Assembly (NCBI GenBank): GCA_010909165.1
Contig: VJWM01000044.1
Coordinates: 1,984,001 to 2,048,000 of the forward strand
Length of the DNA stretch: 64,000 nt
Source: Anthoceros angustus
Lineage: Eukaryota > Streptophyta > Anthocerotopsida > Anthocerotales > Anthocerotaceae
Reading direction: 5' to 3'
The position numbers and the translations under genes were made by a program. Within the stretch, counting starts at the first letter, position 1, and every line of letters starts with the position of its first letter. This document shows, one piece after another, positions 37,000-48,599 of the stretch. A model generated the notes under the pieces. That model saw only the letters and a program-made list of their open reading frames with translations. It was not told the DNA's origin and ran no database searches.

Positions 37000-38300
37000 A
37001 ACATGCCATGTCATCACTTGGTGATGTGGTGGTGATGTGGCACCACATCACTTTATTGACATGGCACTGGAACTGGCTATGTCAATAAAGTGGTGACGTC
37101 ATGAAGCTCTCGGTTTTACAACGGTGTTGTTGCGCTGTTTTACAACGCCGCATTGTAACACCCATTGTAAAAGCCCTCATTTTCTTGTAGTGAACGTTGC
37201 TCCTGAAATCGCACTTTAGTCAGCTTCAGTAGACACATCAAGTTACAACAAGGCTTCTTTAAATCCACTGTCATTATGTCCCCATCACTTTTTTTCAATG
37301 ACACTCCAGCACCGAGTGTCTGGTAGTCGTCCGCATCGTCTTCGTCCCCAATGGGCCATTCATGAACCGGTGTGTGCAGGCGACTAACATCAACTACATG
37401 AAACAAGCCTTGACGTGCAACCGTCGACCCATCTTCACGGGGAGCGTCATTCACACCTGTCGCACTAGAATCTTGATGGCATTTAGATGGGTTTCCCTCC
37501 AAAGCAGCTGTGGGGCAACTTTTGCTAGCGGACTAGTAGGGTGCCCACTTATAACCCAATATCGATGTGGTACTGGGGTTCATTCCACAGGGAATGGACT
37601 TGCGATTGGCGTGTGTCACACAGCAACTCAACGGACCAGACACACAACCCCCTTGGACCTTCCACAAAGCTTCGCTCATAGTATCTTAAACATTATTCAA
37701 GGTCCGACGGACCAGAATAGGTTTAGTGACGCGTTCCTTTGTCAGCCTCCGTACCCTAGCGCCTCGGTGCACATACCTCCTTAGCTCCGCATCTTCCAAC
37801 CCACAACCCTCGACTCCACTTAACAGCAACTCCAACGCAACGCACAATCTGCGATGCCTTCAACATGGTATCTTTCGAAGGGGTTGAATATCTAAGAAGA
37901 GGGTTTTGTGACTTTTATCTTCTAAAGGAGGTTTCACATGGGTTTTGTACTCGTGGTTTTTGGGGTACGGGTGAATTTAAGGTAGAAAAGAAGGGTGACA
38001 ATTCGTGTGAACTAGTGATACAAGGTCCATTTCATGCCAGTGAAGGGTTATGGTCTAAGAGTTAACCTTATTTGGGGTGCATTTAAGACCCATGACAAGG
38101 ACCATGGCTGCCGGTCATTGCCGGTCATTCTTCAAAACATTGCAACCAATGGTGTGACACCATGTTTTTGTGATAAATTTTTAGAGCATGCCAAGAAAGG
38201 TTAGTTTTAGACCCATGAGAAACCCTCTTCGAAGGATAAAAGCCACTAAACCCCCATCGGGTATATTACGCCCCTTGTAAAATTATCGTGTTGAGGTATG
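37000..38300. other. AT/GC-mixed stretch with a hairpin, no gene seen
   Basis: A hairpin lies at 37,046-37,095: 20-bp arms (CATCACTTTATTGACATGGC and its near-perfect inverse) around a 10-bp loop. Just downstream, ATTTTCTTGTAGTG (37,180-37,193) resembles the inverted end of CACTA-type elements, but no matching opposite end with a duplicated target was found. Frames of 60-140 codons here (for example 37,362-37,784 and 37,865-38,065) match nothing I know. Confidence 0.4.
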
Positions 38301-38301
38301 T

Positions 38302-38604
38302 ATGAGCCAGAAGGACTCTTTGAAAGCGCAAGTGGTTTCTTTGAGTGCTCGTAGGATGAAGACCAAAATTGGAGCATTCTTGGCACAGGGCCAACAAATT
38401 TAAACCCTTGATAATGTGTGGCAGCCTTCCCAAACTCCGAATGATGATGAGACTGGCGTGAACGAAGACTTAAGGGCTTTGGGTGAGAACGACAGCTTCG
38501 ATGAACAAGAACTGGAGCGAATTCAAAATTTGGCCGTTGACAATGTTATGGATTTAGAGTCCGCTCAGGCACCGGATGAGTCACAAGTTAGCCTTGATGA
38601 ATAG
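38302..38604 (+). pseudogene. acidic ORF interrupted by one stop codon, unknown
   Basis: An ATG at 38,302 opens a frame that reads MSQKDSLKAQVVSLSARRMK, meets a TAA at 38,401-38,403, then continues open to 38,604 with a strongly acidic, protein-like stretch (GENDSFDEQELERIQNLAVD). Composition is alike on both sides of the stop. It is probably a decayed transposon-encoded protein; the family is unknown. Confidence 0.3.
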
Positions 38605-39533
38605 GTTTTTCTTTTTGTAGGCACCTCCATGTGCTTGTTCTCAAAGTCATTTTTCTAGCAATGTTGGATGGGATGTGAGCTTGTCAGCAGTTGCCCATAC
38701 CTTTCACGTGTTAGTTTTAAATTGTGGACCAGTTGCATTGTGACAATGGATTTCTTCACTTTGCCTCTTTTCTCAAAAGACCAGTCAAGGCGCCGGCCGC
38801 TTTGACTGGGTTTTCTAGTCGTGATGTGTTCAAAACAAGCCTTTACATTTGCCACGTTCAGACAAAGGGTTATATTTACATGCAAAGAGCTAAAATGCAT
38901 ATTTTGGGACTGTGTCGGATGTGAGAAGGGGGTTCAAAACCCAAAGAAGCTTAAGGGGGTTTGGATATTCACCCCCTTCAAGAAATACCATGTTAGAATC
39001 GCATTGCAGTGGTGAAGGTGGTTGGTGCGATAACAAAACCCCGTATGCATGGACGAGCTAGGAGCCAAGCACCTGCTCCCTTACCAGAACAAGAGCGAAG
39101 CCGAGCTTTGTGGACCTAGGGATGGAGGAGTCCAAGAGGACAGACTTGAAAGCCAGGCTAAGTTGCTTCTTGAGCAGCGATGCCTGCAACCCCCTGAAAC
39201 CTTTGGTGATGAAGGTCGAAAAGGGAGGTAGTTCCTACCGAGCGTCCGCAAAAAGTATACCCCTGGCCTGTCAAGGAAATTTGGAGGGGGAAGGTTCCCT
39301 CCTCCCCACCAGTTACGAGATCCTCCAGAAAGGGCCTATCCTGAAGGATGAAGCGAGAGGCCAAAGCAGGGGCTGAGAGGGCCCAGCTACCTAAGAAAGC
39401 CGCCAGGAAAGAAACCTCCTGTGAAAGTAGGCCGGTGCCCCCAAATTGCATTGGCATTGTCGCACGAGGTAAGCACTTGAATTCATATAAGCACTTCCTC
39501 GACAAACAACCAAGCAAAACAAATCTAACACGC
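38605..39533. other. gene-free flank left of the LTR insertion
   Basis: Nothing recognised. The stretch 39,049-39,620 reads open in short frames with charged composition and may be old transposon sequence. It ends at the 5-bp target site AGATA (39,534-39,538) duplicated by the LTR element. Confidence 0.35.
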
Positions 39534-39538
39534 AGATA

Positions 39539-39742
39539 TGTAGTGTTTTGGGAATATCAGATCAACAGATCGCGTACTCAGCAGAACTTGCAACGTGAGA
39601 GTGTATGTTGATTAAGGAGAGAACACAGATATGAAGTCCAAGTCTCATAAAACGGTTACAATAGAAAACTACCTAAAGGGTGCCCTAATGACAAACCCTA
39701 TGTATATTACAATGAACTAATAAACAACTATTATTTCTAACA
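39539..39742 (-). repeat. 3' LTR (204 bp)
   Basis: Read on the minus strand it begins TGTTAGAAATAATAG and ends CACTACA. It matches the right LTR except for five substitutions. Confidence 0.92.
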
Positions 39743-39752
39743 CCCCCTCTCA
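39743..39752 (-). other. polypurine tract
   Basis: On the minus strand TGAGAGGGGG sits immediately before the TGTTAG start of the 3' LTR, the expected place for plus-strand priming. It fixes the element's orientation together with the primer binding site. Confidence 0.85.
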
Positions 39753-40302
39753 TTGAATATACGGTATATTAGCAAAATGACGATTAAACCAAAGTAATTG
39801 TCAAACTCTAATTAGGGCGTGTACTCATTCACAAACGATGATCAGGTCTTCGTTAGTCTTACGCTCACTCCGCTGTGTGTGCCTCCAGCTTCTGAGACTG
39901 TGCACGATACGCTCCTGTCTTCGTGATGTCTGGTTCCAGAGCAGCTCTCATAGACCTATCTGCTTCTGAGGACACTCCGCCAGCTGAGGAAATCCATAGC
40001 GCATCTGAGGATGAGGTGCAAACACAGGAAATGGAGGACGCTACTCGCCGCCCACCGCTGCAATCTCCGGCATGGCGGGCGCTGTGACGACGCCGCAAGT
40101 GTCCGTGATTTCCTCCTGCCCTATCCATCCAAAGGAGGCTATACGCAAGATGACCGTGAGGTGACCGACACGCAGAGATGCCTGCAGAACGCGAATGAGA
40201 GGGAGGCAAAGCTGGTGCAAGAGGTTGCTTATCTCAAGCGAGCTACTGCAACATCTTCCAAGCCTTGCTCCACCATAACTATGCTAAGACGCATGAGAAA
40301 CC

Positions 40303-40786
40303 ATGATGAAGGACACAGTGGTAATTCCTGAGAACTATGAGCCCAGAGACTTCAAGCTACCTCTAGGTCACCTGTACAAGATGAGAAGGGTAGTGACAGA
40401 CGGAGATGGTGCCAACGATCCTGGAACACCTGAAGTTTATATCTGTCCTATCTCAAAGGTGACCATGTTCAGGCAAAACTGGTGGAGATGGGGAGGACAG
40501 GATGGAAATTTTGTGTCCTATTATGGTAAGGTTTCAGCATGTCTAATTTGTGTGCCCACTGTTGTTGTGGTTTGACCCTGCTATTGACATATGCATCGGG
40601 TGTCCAGTATCACGAGAGAGGATGGCTGAGGAGTCAGGCATGGTCTGGATGGACGAGAATGAAGACGTATCAGAAGATGACAAGCCTGACTTTGACCCTA
40701 ATTCCATTGGGCTCCAGAAAACGAACAAGAGAGGAAAGTCAAGGGCTCTGTCCCCCTCTACCTCCGAAGGTTCTGAGAAATTCTAA
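40303..40786 (+). CDS. two-exon ORF inside the LTR element, 133 aa, unknown
   Basis: Exons 40303-40525 and 40608-40786 join in phase 1 across a GT-AG intron of 82 bp. The protein has aromatic-rich globular sequence (YICPISKVTMFRQNWWRWGG) and then an acidic, Ser/Lys-rich tail (DENEDVSEDDKPDFDP). It is open from ATG to stop, unlike most of the interior. A further acidic reading frame upstream (ATG 39,926, to about 40,085) and a coiled-coil-like frame (about 40,165-40,260) may be earlier exons broken by frameshifts. It is antisense to the LTR element. No family recognised. Confidence 0.45.
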
Positions 40787-41989
40787 CCACTCTAAGGGAT
40801 GGTCACATAAATAGAAGCTAGTATTAAGTGAACTTCAGCTTGTCTACCTACAGACTCCTCTGACAAACTCTCTTACTTTTTGTGGGACACGTTTGGTGTG
40901 TGAAGTGGTTCTAAGACACCCAAGGCCTCTTTGAATTGATAATGCTTCGCCCTAGGTAAGGATTTGGTACAGTATATGACATTTGGAATCTGTGGCTGTG
41001 ATTGTCGGGTTTGACATTCCGCTATTTTGGGCTTTTATGCAAAACAACCCAATTTTTCCTGTAAAAACAGGCCAAAACTGAGATACAACAAAATCATGGC
41101 CTTACATGCTGGGATCCACAAATCTGCCAACTCTGGATCCGATGGAACGATGGAAGTCAAGAAAACTACATTTTATTGTCATGATAAACTTGTACCCTGT
41201 TTACACTGTCAAAGGCTGGAATCCATTTACCCGCATCGGGGGTGGTGTATGAGCTGTGACATGTACTCCAAACACAGAGGCGACTTGGACATGTTTGTGG
41301 GATATTAGCACAAATTTCTCGTACTTCCCTCTTGTCCTTCCATCATGTTCCACTCATGTGTGTCGTCCAAGGGCATACACGCGTTTGAATGGTTGCATTT
41401 GGCTTCATCGGTATACATGAATGAGAGGGGCGCGTGCATACCGCGCCCACACACTCATGTAAACCGGTCAAGAAAAGGATGTACATGAAGCTAAGGGTCG
41501 TCTTCAATAGCCACATGAGCGTCATCTTCAATAGCCACCTGATCGTCGTCGTTGTTCGCCCTTCCATGGTCTTGGTTCGCCTCCATTGGCACATCTTCTT
41601 GCACGGAGCGGGCGTCATAAGATTCGCTGATGATTGAGCGTGTTTGGGCCTTCAATTTGTTTAGTTCGAGTTAGTTCAAACCCATAGGCCAAAACAAATG
41701 TATCGACAATGATCGACATCGCACATTCTTCTTGACCTTCTAGTGCCTCGCAACGCCTTGTCCGTGCCCTAAAAGCACTTGCAGCAATATCATCTCTTCC
41801 ATGTACCTTCCTTCAAAAGCGTCGTGTTCGTGTCACCCACGGTGAACTTTCATGAAAGGTGATTCGCTTTTCGAAATCTATGTGAAGGACCTTTGCAATC
41901 CGAAAGGACGATTGGTGCATCATTTTCGCAAGGCGCTATCATATTTCCGCCGCAATCTCAAATATCACCATTTAACCTCTCTTGCTCTT
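40787..41989. other. interior of the LTR element, no clear gene
   Basis: Short frames only. A duplicated 24-bp motif (CGTCTTCAATAGCCACMTGA) lies at about 41,500-41,545. A cysteine-containing frame at 41,090-41,308 (CHDKLVPCLHCQRLE) could be a decayed zinc-binding segment but is too short to assign. Confidence 0.3.
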
Positions 41990-44560
41990 AAGTCGGAAAT
42001 AGCTCGATAGGTTCCTACATACATGTCTCGTCTAGGCACTTCTCGCACAATGGATGAGGAAGGACTTCAACATCCGGAGCAAGCCAGATCTTGCGGGATC
42101 TCTCTTCTTCTTGATTATACCATCGCCAAGGATTCTTCAATTCCTGTAGGGACCCTGAATTTATCCTTTCCACAATGCCCTCTTGTTCTTCCCAAAACGA
42201 TTTCCACCACACATCTTCGCCGTCGCCCAAAATGTCTTTTAATTTCTCCTCCAATTTGGCCTGGATAACTGACAATGACCTTCCAGCATCTCTTCCTTCA
42301 GCATGTGCGTTTTTGCTCCTTACTTCCAAAGACATCAGAGGGGCAGCAAAAATTGGTCCTTCGCACATGCTTCAAGAACTCGAGGCCTTCATTGGTGGAC
42401 CAGTAATGTCAGTTGAATATTGTTTACCTCGCATCAAGTAATGAAACCGCGTTCCTCCCTCTCCTCTCGAGTTATTTTGAACCGATCTTTGAAAAGAAAT
42501 GTTGTGCAAGCGATGCCGGTGACTACAGTTGGTAGCCACTACCATTAGGGATGGGCCAAACATACCTTCTAAAATCGGGGACTTGCACCAATACAATCAT
42601 GGGTTTGGCGTATAAGCACTTTCCAACACAGGTGAGTTTGGGCAAGGTAAAAGCCTCCTTATGCCTTAGCACGTCAATCGGAGAACATTTGGTCTACTGA
42701 TCATGGGTGTGCCCAACAAGGAGGAAGCCTACCTTGATCTTCTCAAAGACTCGCAATGACACCAACATGTTAAGGTAGGCGAACAGCAGAGCGTTTTTAT
42801 TTTCACGTGCCGTGTTGTCCAGTTGCAAATATAACACCTTCGGAAGTAAACCCTCGTAGTTCAATATAACATGTTGTATGACGGCGATTGTCAGGTTTGC
42901 GTCGTTCCTGATATTTCCAAACTCGATGAACAATTTTGCTGACATAGTATAGTTGTATACAAGACAGCCAACAACATGGACGTCAAGAAGCGGAGTGTCG
43001 CCATATTCTTTGGCGGATGCATGAAATGTGGGAAGGTGTCTGGTCCATTCCGTCTATAGAGTCCGAGATACCGTGGGTTTGCATAACACTTGACCCGATG
43101 CTTCATGCACTTTTCCTCTCGCTTTTAAACGCTCTGTGGTTTCGCAAATCGGCTTCATATTCTTCTGCACGCTCAATGAACCAAGGAACAACGCAACTGT
43201 TTAGTATGGCAACAATCTGGGAACATGGCATCTGTAGTAGCAAGTGCAAATGAGAATGGCCAAGTCTTGTTGGTATCTGCGCAGCCTGACCAGTGCGCGG
43301 TATCTGGCGCACTTGGCCATGACCTTTCCCGGATCGCGGTATCTGCGGCTCAATTTTCAAACAACATCGTACCTTGTTTCACGCGTTCTTTCTCGCTCCT
43401 GATCTTCCGTTTAAGGTAGTCGCATGTAGCACTGCTGCAAGCGATTATTTTCGGGATCCTTACTTTGAAGTGATTACGCCACAACCGCAAAAGTAGGAGT
43501 GTGAAATATTGTCGCCAGCCCGCGCATTTGTTGCTTGTATTCTTGAAATATTTCTCCTTTGGTATAAGAGTCCAGGAAGGTGATACGCTTCAACATTTGG
43601 CATCCGCTCTGCGATTAACATGAACAACTGGTTCATCCACGTCACTGCAGTGGAAGCATGGTACGTCGGTTGCCTCTCGTACCGGAGGAGGGCAGACTAT
43701 GGTATATTATCTGCGGCTCTCTCCTTGGCTGCTTCGTACCGATTTGAACCTATACAAAACACCCTCCTAAATGCTTCGCGACAAAGATGAACTCTGTCTC
43801 TTCCAACTAAAGTCTCCACCTTCAATCCGCCATGTTTACGCTTCGATGAAAAGAAAAGTGATTGCAAAAACGTTTCCTGCTCCCGCCTACTCATCCGAAG
43901 GAAACGATATCTCAGGTCTCGGAAGGTGGGTTTACCTAGCAGGCGCAAACAGCATTTAGCACAATACAACTTTCTGAAATCACGAGATACCCGACTTTCC
44001 AAGCATTTGAGTTCCGGCACCTTGGATTTCTTTTTTCCCTGTCGTTGGGTCCGCGTTTCAATAAATGTTTCTGATCTTGGCTTCATATTAAAAGTCCGTC
44101 TGCGGGGTGGCTCGACTTGGAAATCACCTGAGTCACTGCTGGAAAGATCATCATCACACTGAAGTGTATGTGCCTCCAGAGGTTTAAACAGATGTCGTCG
44201 AGATATGGGGGGCCTGACATCTGCATTCACGTTTACGCCGAGAGAAGCACTGAATATGATACGAGGCTCTTCTTCTTCCCGTCTTCGCATTCCCAGCGGC
44301 GTGGTCTTTTGAACTTCCGGAACGTATGGTGGCAATACTCTTGGTGCGGTGGGCTGTGAATGGCATCCAAAAGGCGCTCTTCGGGAGACATCATTAAGGA
44401 TTTGGAGATTGCTGGAGATCCGCCAGACAGGCCTGCAGTTCCTGTAGCATACAGTCCCATGACATGAAACATATTACACGACTTTAAGCGATGTGAAGTC
44501 GTATTTGCGTTGTTGGATGCAGTGGCCTCACCTTCATCACTTTCATCTTCGGTCACTTCG
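41990..44560 (-). pseudogene. DUF7869-like transposon gene, copy A (broken)
   Basis: Minus-strand fragments, in order, give the layout of a family I know as DUF7869-type proteins. First an N-terminal cysteine region (KLYCAKCCLRLLG...SRREQETFLQSLFFSSKRK, then HLCREAFRRVFCIGSNRYEA, about 43,700-44,100). Next IDGMDQ (about 43,045-43,065), then NDANLTIAVIQHVILNYEG, VLYLQLDNTARENKN and VGFLLVGHTHDQ (42,694-42,900), and NPWRWYNQEEER near the C-terminus (about 42,080). A stop codon directly follows HTHDQ, and at least two frameshifts break the gene between 43,000 and 44,350. The acidic residues in IDGMDQ, LQLDN and HTHD are spaced like an RNase-H-type nuclease core, which is my inference. Copy B lies inverted to it on the other strand. 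Confidence 0.6.
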
Positions 44561-45151
44561 TTAGGAGCCCTTTGGTCACCATCTCGCCTCTGTAAACAAG
44601 GACGTCCGGAGTGTCAAAGAAATGAAGACATCATCAACAAATCACAACATAATGGCTCAGCGTTTCCACCCGTTTCCCTCCGCTACTTTCAGCACATATA
44701 TCGCCAACTTGTTCTGCAGACTTCTCCATTTGTCTTCCTTCCTCCAAATGGTTCACAGTGGGAGGAATGGGGATGCTTTGTACGAACTCTTTCCAAGCAC
44801 GCAACATGTTCGTGATGTGGATTCAAAGAAACCGCGAGGATATAATTGTACAACGGGAAACCCCATTTCTTAATGAGTGTTTCCAGATTTGGAAGATATG
44901 TCGGCAGTTCGTGTTGTCATTCTCTTGGTGCCAACAGGATCCATTCAAATGTGATCCGCCTTCAAAGGTTTGTTGTTTCATTACTAATTTTGGTTGCACA
45001 TGGATATGTTTCCGTTCCCTAATATCCCGACGAATTCGGGTGTTTGAAATGAGTGTTCCCTCCAATTCATTTTGGTGAAGGGACAAGACACTCTTACCAG
45101 CGCATGCCACCTTCCTTTCTTTTCCCTTCCTAGACAAGGCCGTTAGTTTCC

Positions 45152-48100
45152 ATGGCGAGCGGACGCAGGAGCAAGAAAGCTGTAGATGCAGAGGTGGTTG
45201 AGGCTCTGGAGCTGCCCAAACGGTTGAAGAAAACAAGGAATGAAGCTCAGGCAAAGGCAAGAGCAGCAGGCGTCGCAACGAATAAATCCACAGTGCTCAC
45301 GGCTGTGCCATCTGCCCCTCCAATTCCAGCACAGGCGATTTCGCAGAGGAAAGATTCGTCTCATGGAAGTGTGCGTGCTTCCACATCAAAAGCGTAATGT
45401 GGACATGATTGGGGATGCACAATGGAATCCAGCAGGAGGGAGTACTGGGGGAAGTGGAACTGGATTGGGTTCGCTCCCTAATCCTTACAACTTCCAAGAA
45501 TTGCAGAAGGTGAGGTGATTGCAGGAAAGTTTGAAAAAGCGCTTCTTAATAGAGAAGGAGTGGTCTCACGATGACATGGAGCCGAAGACGAGTCAACTCC
45601 TTGGAATCCACTTATGGCGTTATGGGTAAATGGCTATGAAGGAAATCCGAGGATGAGAAAGCGCGTGTAGGGTGGATCATGTGGGTGACGGTGGATGGAG
45701 TGGATGACGAAATGTTCCTTCACTTTTGGTAACTTTACATCCTCGGTTTCATATGATGATGTAGATAGTCATATCATGTTTGTGCTAGACGCAAACAAAG
45801 CGATTCGATGTGAACCGGCGTACATTAGAGACCCTCTTCGGTTTTCCGTTCGATTGGAAGACGTAAGTGCAGACGTTGCCATACCTGACATGCATGTTTC
45901 GAATTTTTAGGGTTTGTAAGAACTTATGTTGTGGTGAATGACAGGGAGGGGAGCAATTCTATCGAACGCTCCTAGGGTTTGTTTCACAAGGAGTCACATC
46001 AAACCGTGCGGAAGTCGAGCGCCTTGCAGTCTTGGCAAGGCAATCTTCTGCTCAAGTCCAGTTTGCGCAGCCTCTCACAATCGAGGAAGAGGAAGGCATA
46101 ATGGTCAGGAGAATGCAAGCCGAGGTTGAAGAGGATGAGGTCCCGTTACGCCTTTATCCACAGGCGAAGGCGGCAGCAAAGCTCGGGTCATGTGTGGCAA
46201 GCTCTGGGCGAGGCCTTGGGTCAGGGCGGCGGGGATGAGGGCGAAGATGTTGAAGAGTCTCTCCCGGTGAAGAAAAAGAAGGTGCGCCGGCCTACCGGCG
46301 CACATGAGGGGAAGAAGAAGGGAAGACAATCAAAATCTCCGTCGAAGACGAGGAGCAAGCAAGGTGGTAAGTCCAAGCATGCTTTCAGCCCTAGCAGGCG
46401 ACCCAAAAACATGGAAGAGTTGAATCACTTTCGACTATCATGCATTTGACACCGTTGAAGAGACGAGCGGATGTGGAGCAGGTGCATGTAAAAAAAGGGA
46501 AGCGAGGGAAGATACCGGTAGTTGGTGATGTCGCAACACGTGCTGTGACAACAGATACTGAGAGACTCCAGCAAAGCTATCAGGGCCGGGACAATTTACA
46601 GAGGATCAGGAACTCTGCACACAAGAAGAGGGCCCTGAGCACAACTGTAGATGTGCATGTGGAAACATTGCGGCCAGCTTCTTTCTTAACTGCGGATGCT
46701 CAAATCCGAAAAGTGGATGAGGCATGGATGAAGTCCCTTGTGAGGCAGATGCAGGTGGGGACGGTAAAGGAAGGAGTTTTGCCCCTACTATGCATGATAG
46801 ACCCTAGCGAGTGCGACAAGGTAGAAGAGGTGTCAGAGAAGAGACTGCGAGAGAATGGGTACACACTCGGAGTACTGGGGGGCAATCACTGTTATCAGGC
46901 GATGAAAACCTTATGCGAGATGCACCCAGCAGAGGATAAATATCAATGGATGGAGGCACATGTGTATGCGGGTTTAACAGAACCAGAGATGAGAGTCTTG
47001 GCAGTGGACCACAACGTCACTGCAGATAGAAGGAAGAAGCTCAACTTCATAGAACAAGTGCGATACATTCATGACGAGCTTGAAATCCTTCGGCGAGCAG
47101 ACCCTACTGCCAAACCATCACTGCGGTGGAAGTTTGATATTTATCGCCTTCTTGGTATGGTTGACGAAGATGGAGACACGGAAGACACTGATTTTGTGCA
47201 GAAAATGGTTGACCGCAAGACCCTACCATTGAGGATTGCCAGGTGCCAAGGAAGACTGTGGGAAAACGTGGACACTATTTTTGCTATGTGGGAAAGATGT
47301 GAACTCTCGAAGCAAGCAAACCAGGTGGCTCCAAGCAATGTGAAGAGGTCAAAGGCAAAACGGAAGCCTGTTCCGGCAGCTCCCGTGGGGACAACTAGTA
47401 CTTCGAGTGCTCCCCCTAAGCCAGCAACTTTGCAGTGAAAACCATTTCGAGCATTCCAAGGAATTCCTCCAGGCGACAGAGGTGAAGACATACTGATTGC
47501 TGCAACGCAAAAGGTTATCCAAGGAGACATTCCTTTGATGGGTATTGTAGAAGAGGTAACAAACAAGAAGACTCTTCATCTGATCCAAGTTGCAATTATG
47601 ACGCATTTGAAGTGTACCAGTTTCGAGTCCTGCTGCGAATTATATCCAAAGCATACGACAGACAGCGAGCTAGCCAAATTTCAGACGGCATTCTCCAAAG
47701 TTGTGAGTAACATCCTTTTTGTTTTCTTTGTTTGCTTCAACTAATCGCAGAGTGCGAGACACCGGCCATCGATTCTAGACGGAGTGCGCCGGCATACCAA
47801 CGACTGCTCGGCCCCCAGAGTGCGCCCGGCATACCGGGCGCACACGGGCGCTGCTCGAGTGCGCCCACGCGCACTGCATTCCAGATGCGCCGCATACCAA
47901 CAGACTTCGGCAAGACGCTGGGCGCGATACCGGGCGATTGGCGTCGGCTCGAAAAGCGCCGCATACCAAGACATAGACCCAAGGCGCCCAGAGCACCCAT
48001 CCTTGCCCAGCCTGCAGATGCCGGGCGATTGAGGCTTTCAGAGAGTGCGCTGATAGCACCTTCACTGTCATAGTGAGTTTGTAGTAACCCACCTTTTCGT

Positions 48101-48535
48101 TTGAATTGCAGAAAGAGTACCTGATCCCCGTAAACAGAGTGAAAGGCAAGCGGGCCCTCCGCCTCGCCAGCAAATGCAAAGTCCTTGCCACTCTCCACGC
48201 CACAAAGTATGTATTCTTTGGCCGATAGCTGAGTCGTCGAGGTGTCGCCTGCCATACTCATTGGCATAGGTTTGTGTTAGTGGCTCGATCCTGTGATGCG
48301 TGTGTCCAGGTGGAGAAGAACTCACTCACGCCTCGTATGCCCAGCTATGTTCCCCGACTTCGTGAACCCGAACCTCTACTCGCCATAGATAGAAGCCCGT
48401 CCGGAAGGAGGAAAGTTGAAGGGTGGAGTGTATACCGCGAGGGATTGTTCACTACTATTTCCAAAGATCAAGATGCGGGACGCCCAATGCAGATGAGGAC
48501 AATGTCTTCCGAGACCCCCAACCATTGAGAAGTTT
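45152..48535 (+). pseudogene. ParB/sulfiredoxin-fold-like gene of the element (disrupted, multi-exon)
   Basis: The best part is an uninterrupted frame at 46,440-47,438. After a basic region it has VDVHVETLRPASFL, then LGVLGGNHCYQAMKTLCEMH and EPEMRVLAVDHNVTADRRKK with LNFIEQVRYIHDELEIL. This order (beta strand, G-G-N-H-x-x-x-A helix, then L-A-x-x-x-N near a helix) resembles the ParB N-terminal/sulfiredoxin-like domain. A TGA at 47,436-47,438 is followed by 90 more in-frame, protein-like codons (KPFRAFQGIPPGDRGED). After an intron come KEYLIPVNRVKGKRAL (about 48,111-48,206) and a further exon at about 48,310-48,535. Upstream, basic and acidic fragments from the ATG at 45,152 (MASGRRSKKAVDAE) belong to the same strand but with frameshifts. 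Role unknown; DNA binding or cleavage is an inference. Confidence 0.55.
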
Positions 48536-48599
48536 GGACCGGCCGATCCGTCACTTTCCATCCAAGCCTTTGGCCGATACCTTTCAGCCTAGCAATGTG

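Noticed and set aside
37180-37193. CACTA-like terminal motif (ATTTTCTTGTAGTG)
   Set aside because: The only facing candidate, CACTACAAAAACC at about 36,798, lies inside one 132-bp repeat unit, does not match beyond the first eight bases and shows no 3-bp target duplication.
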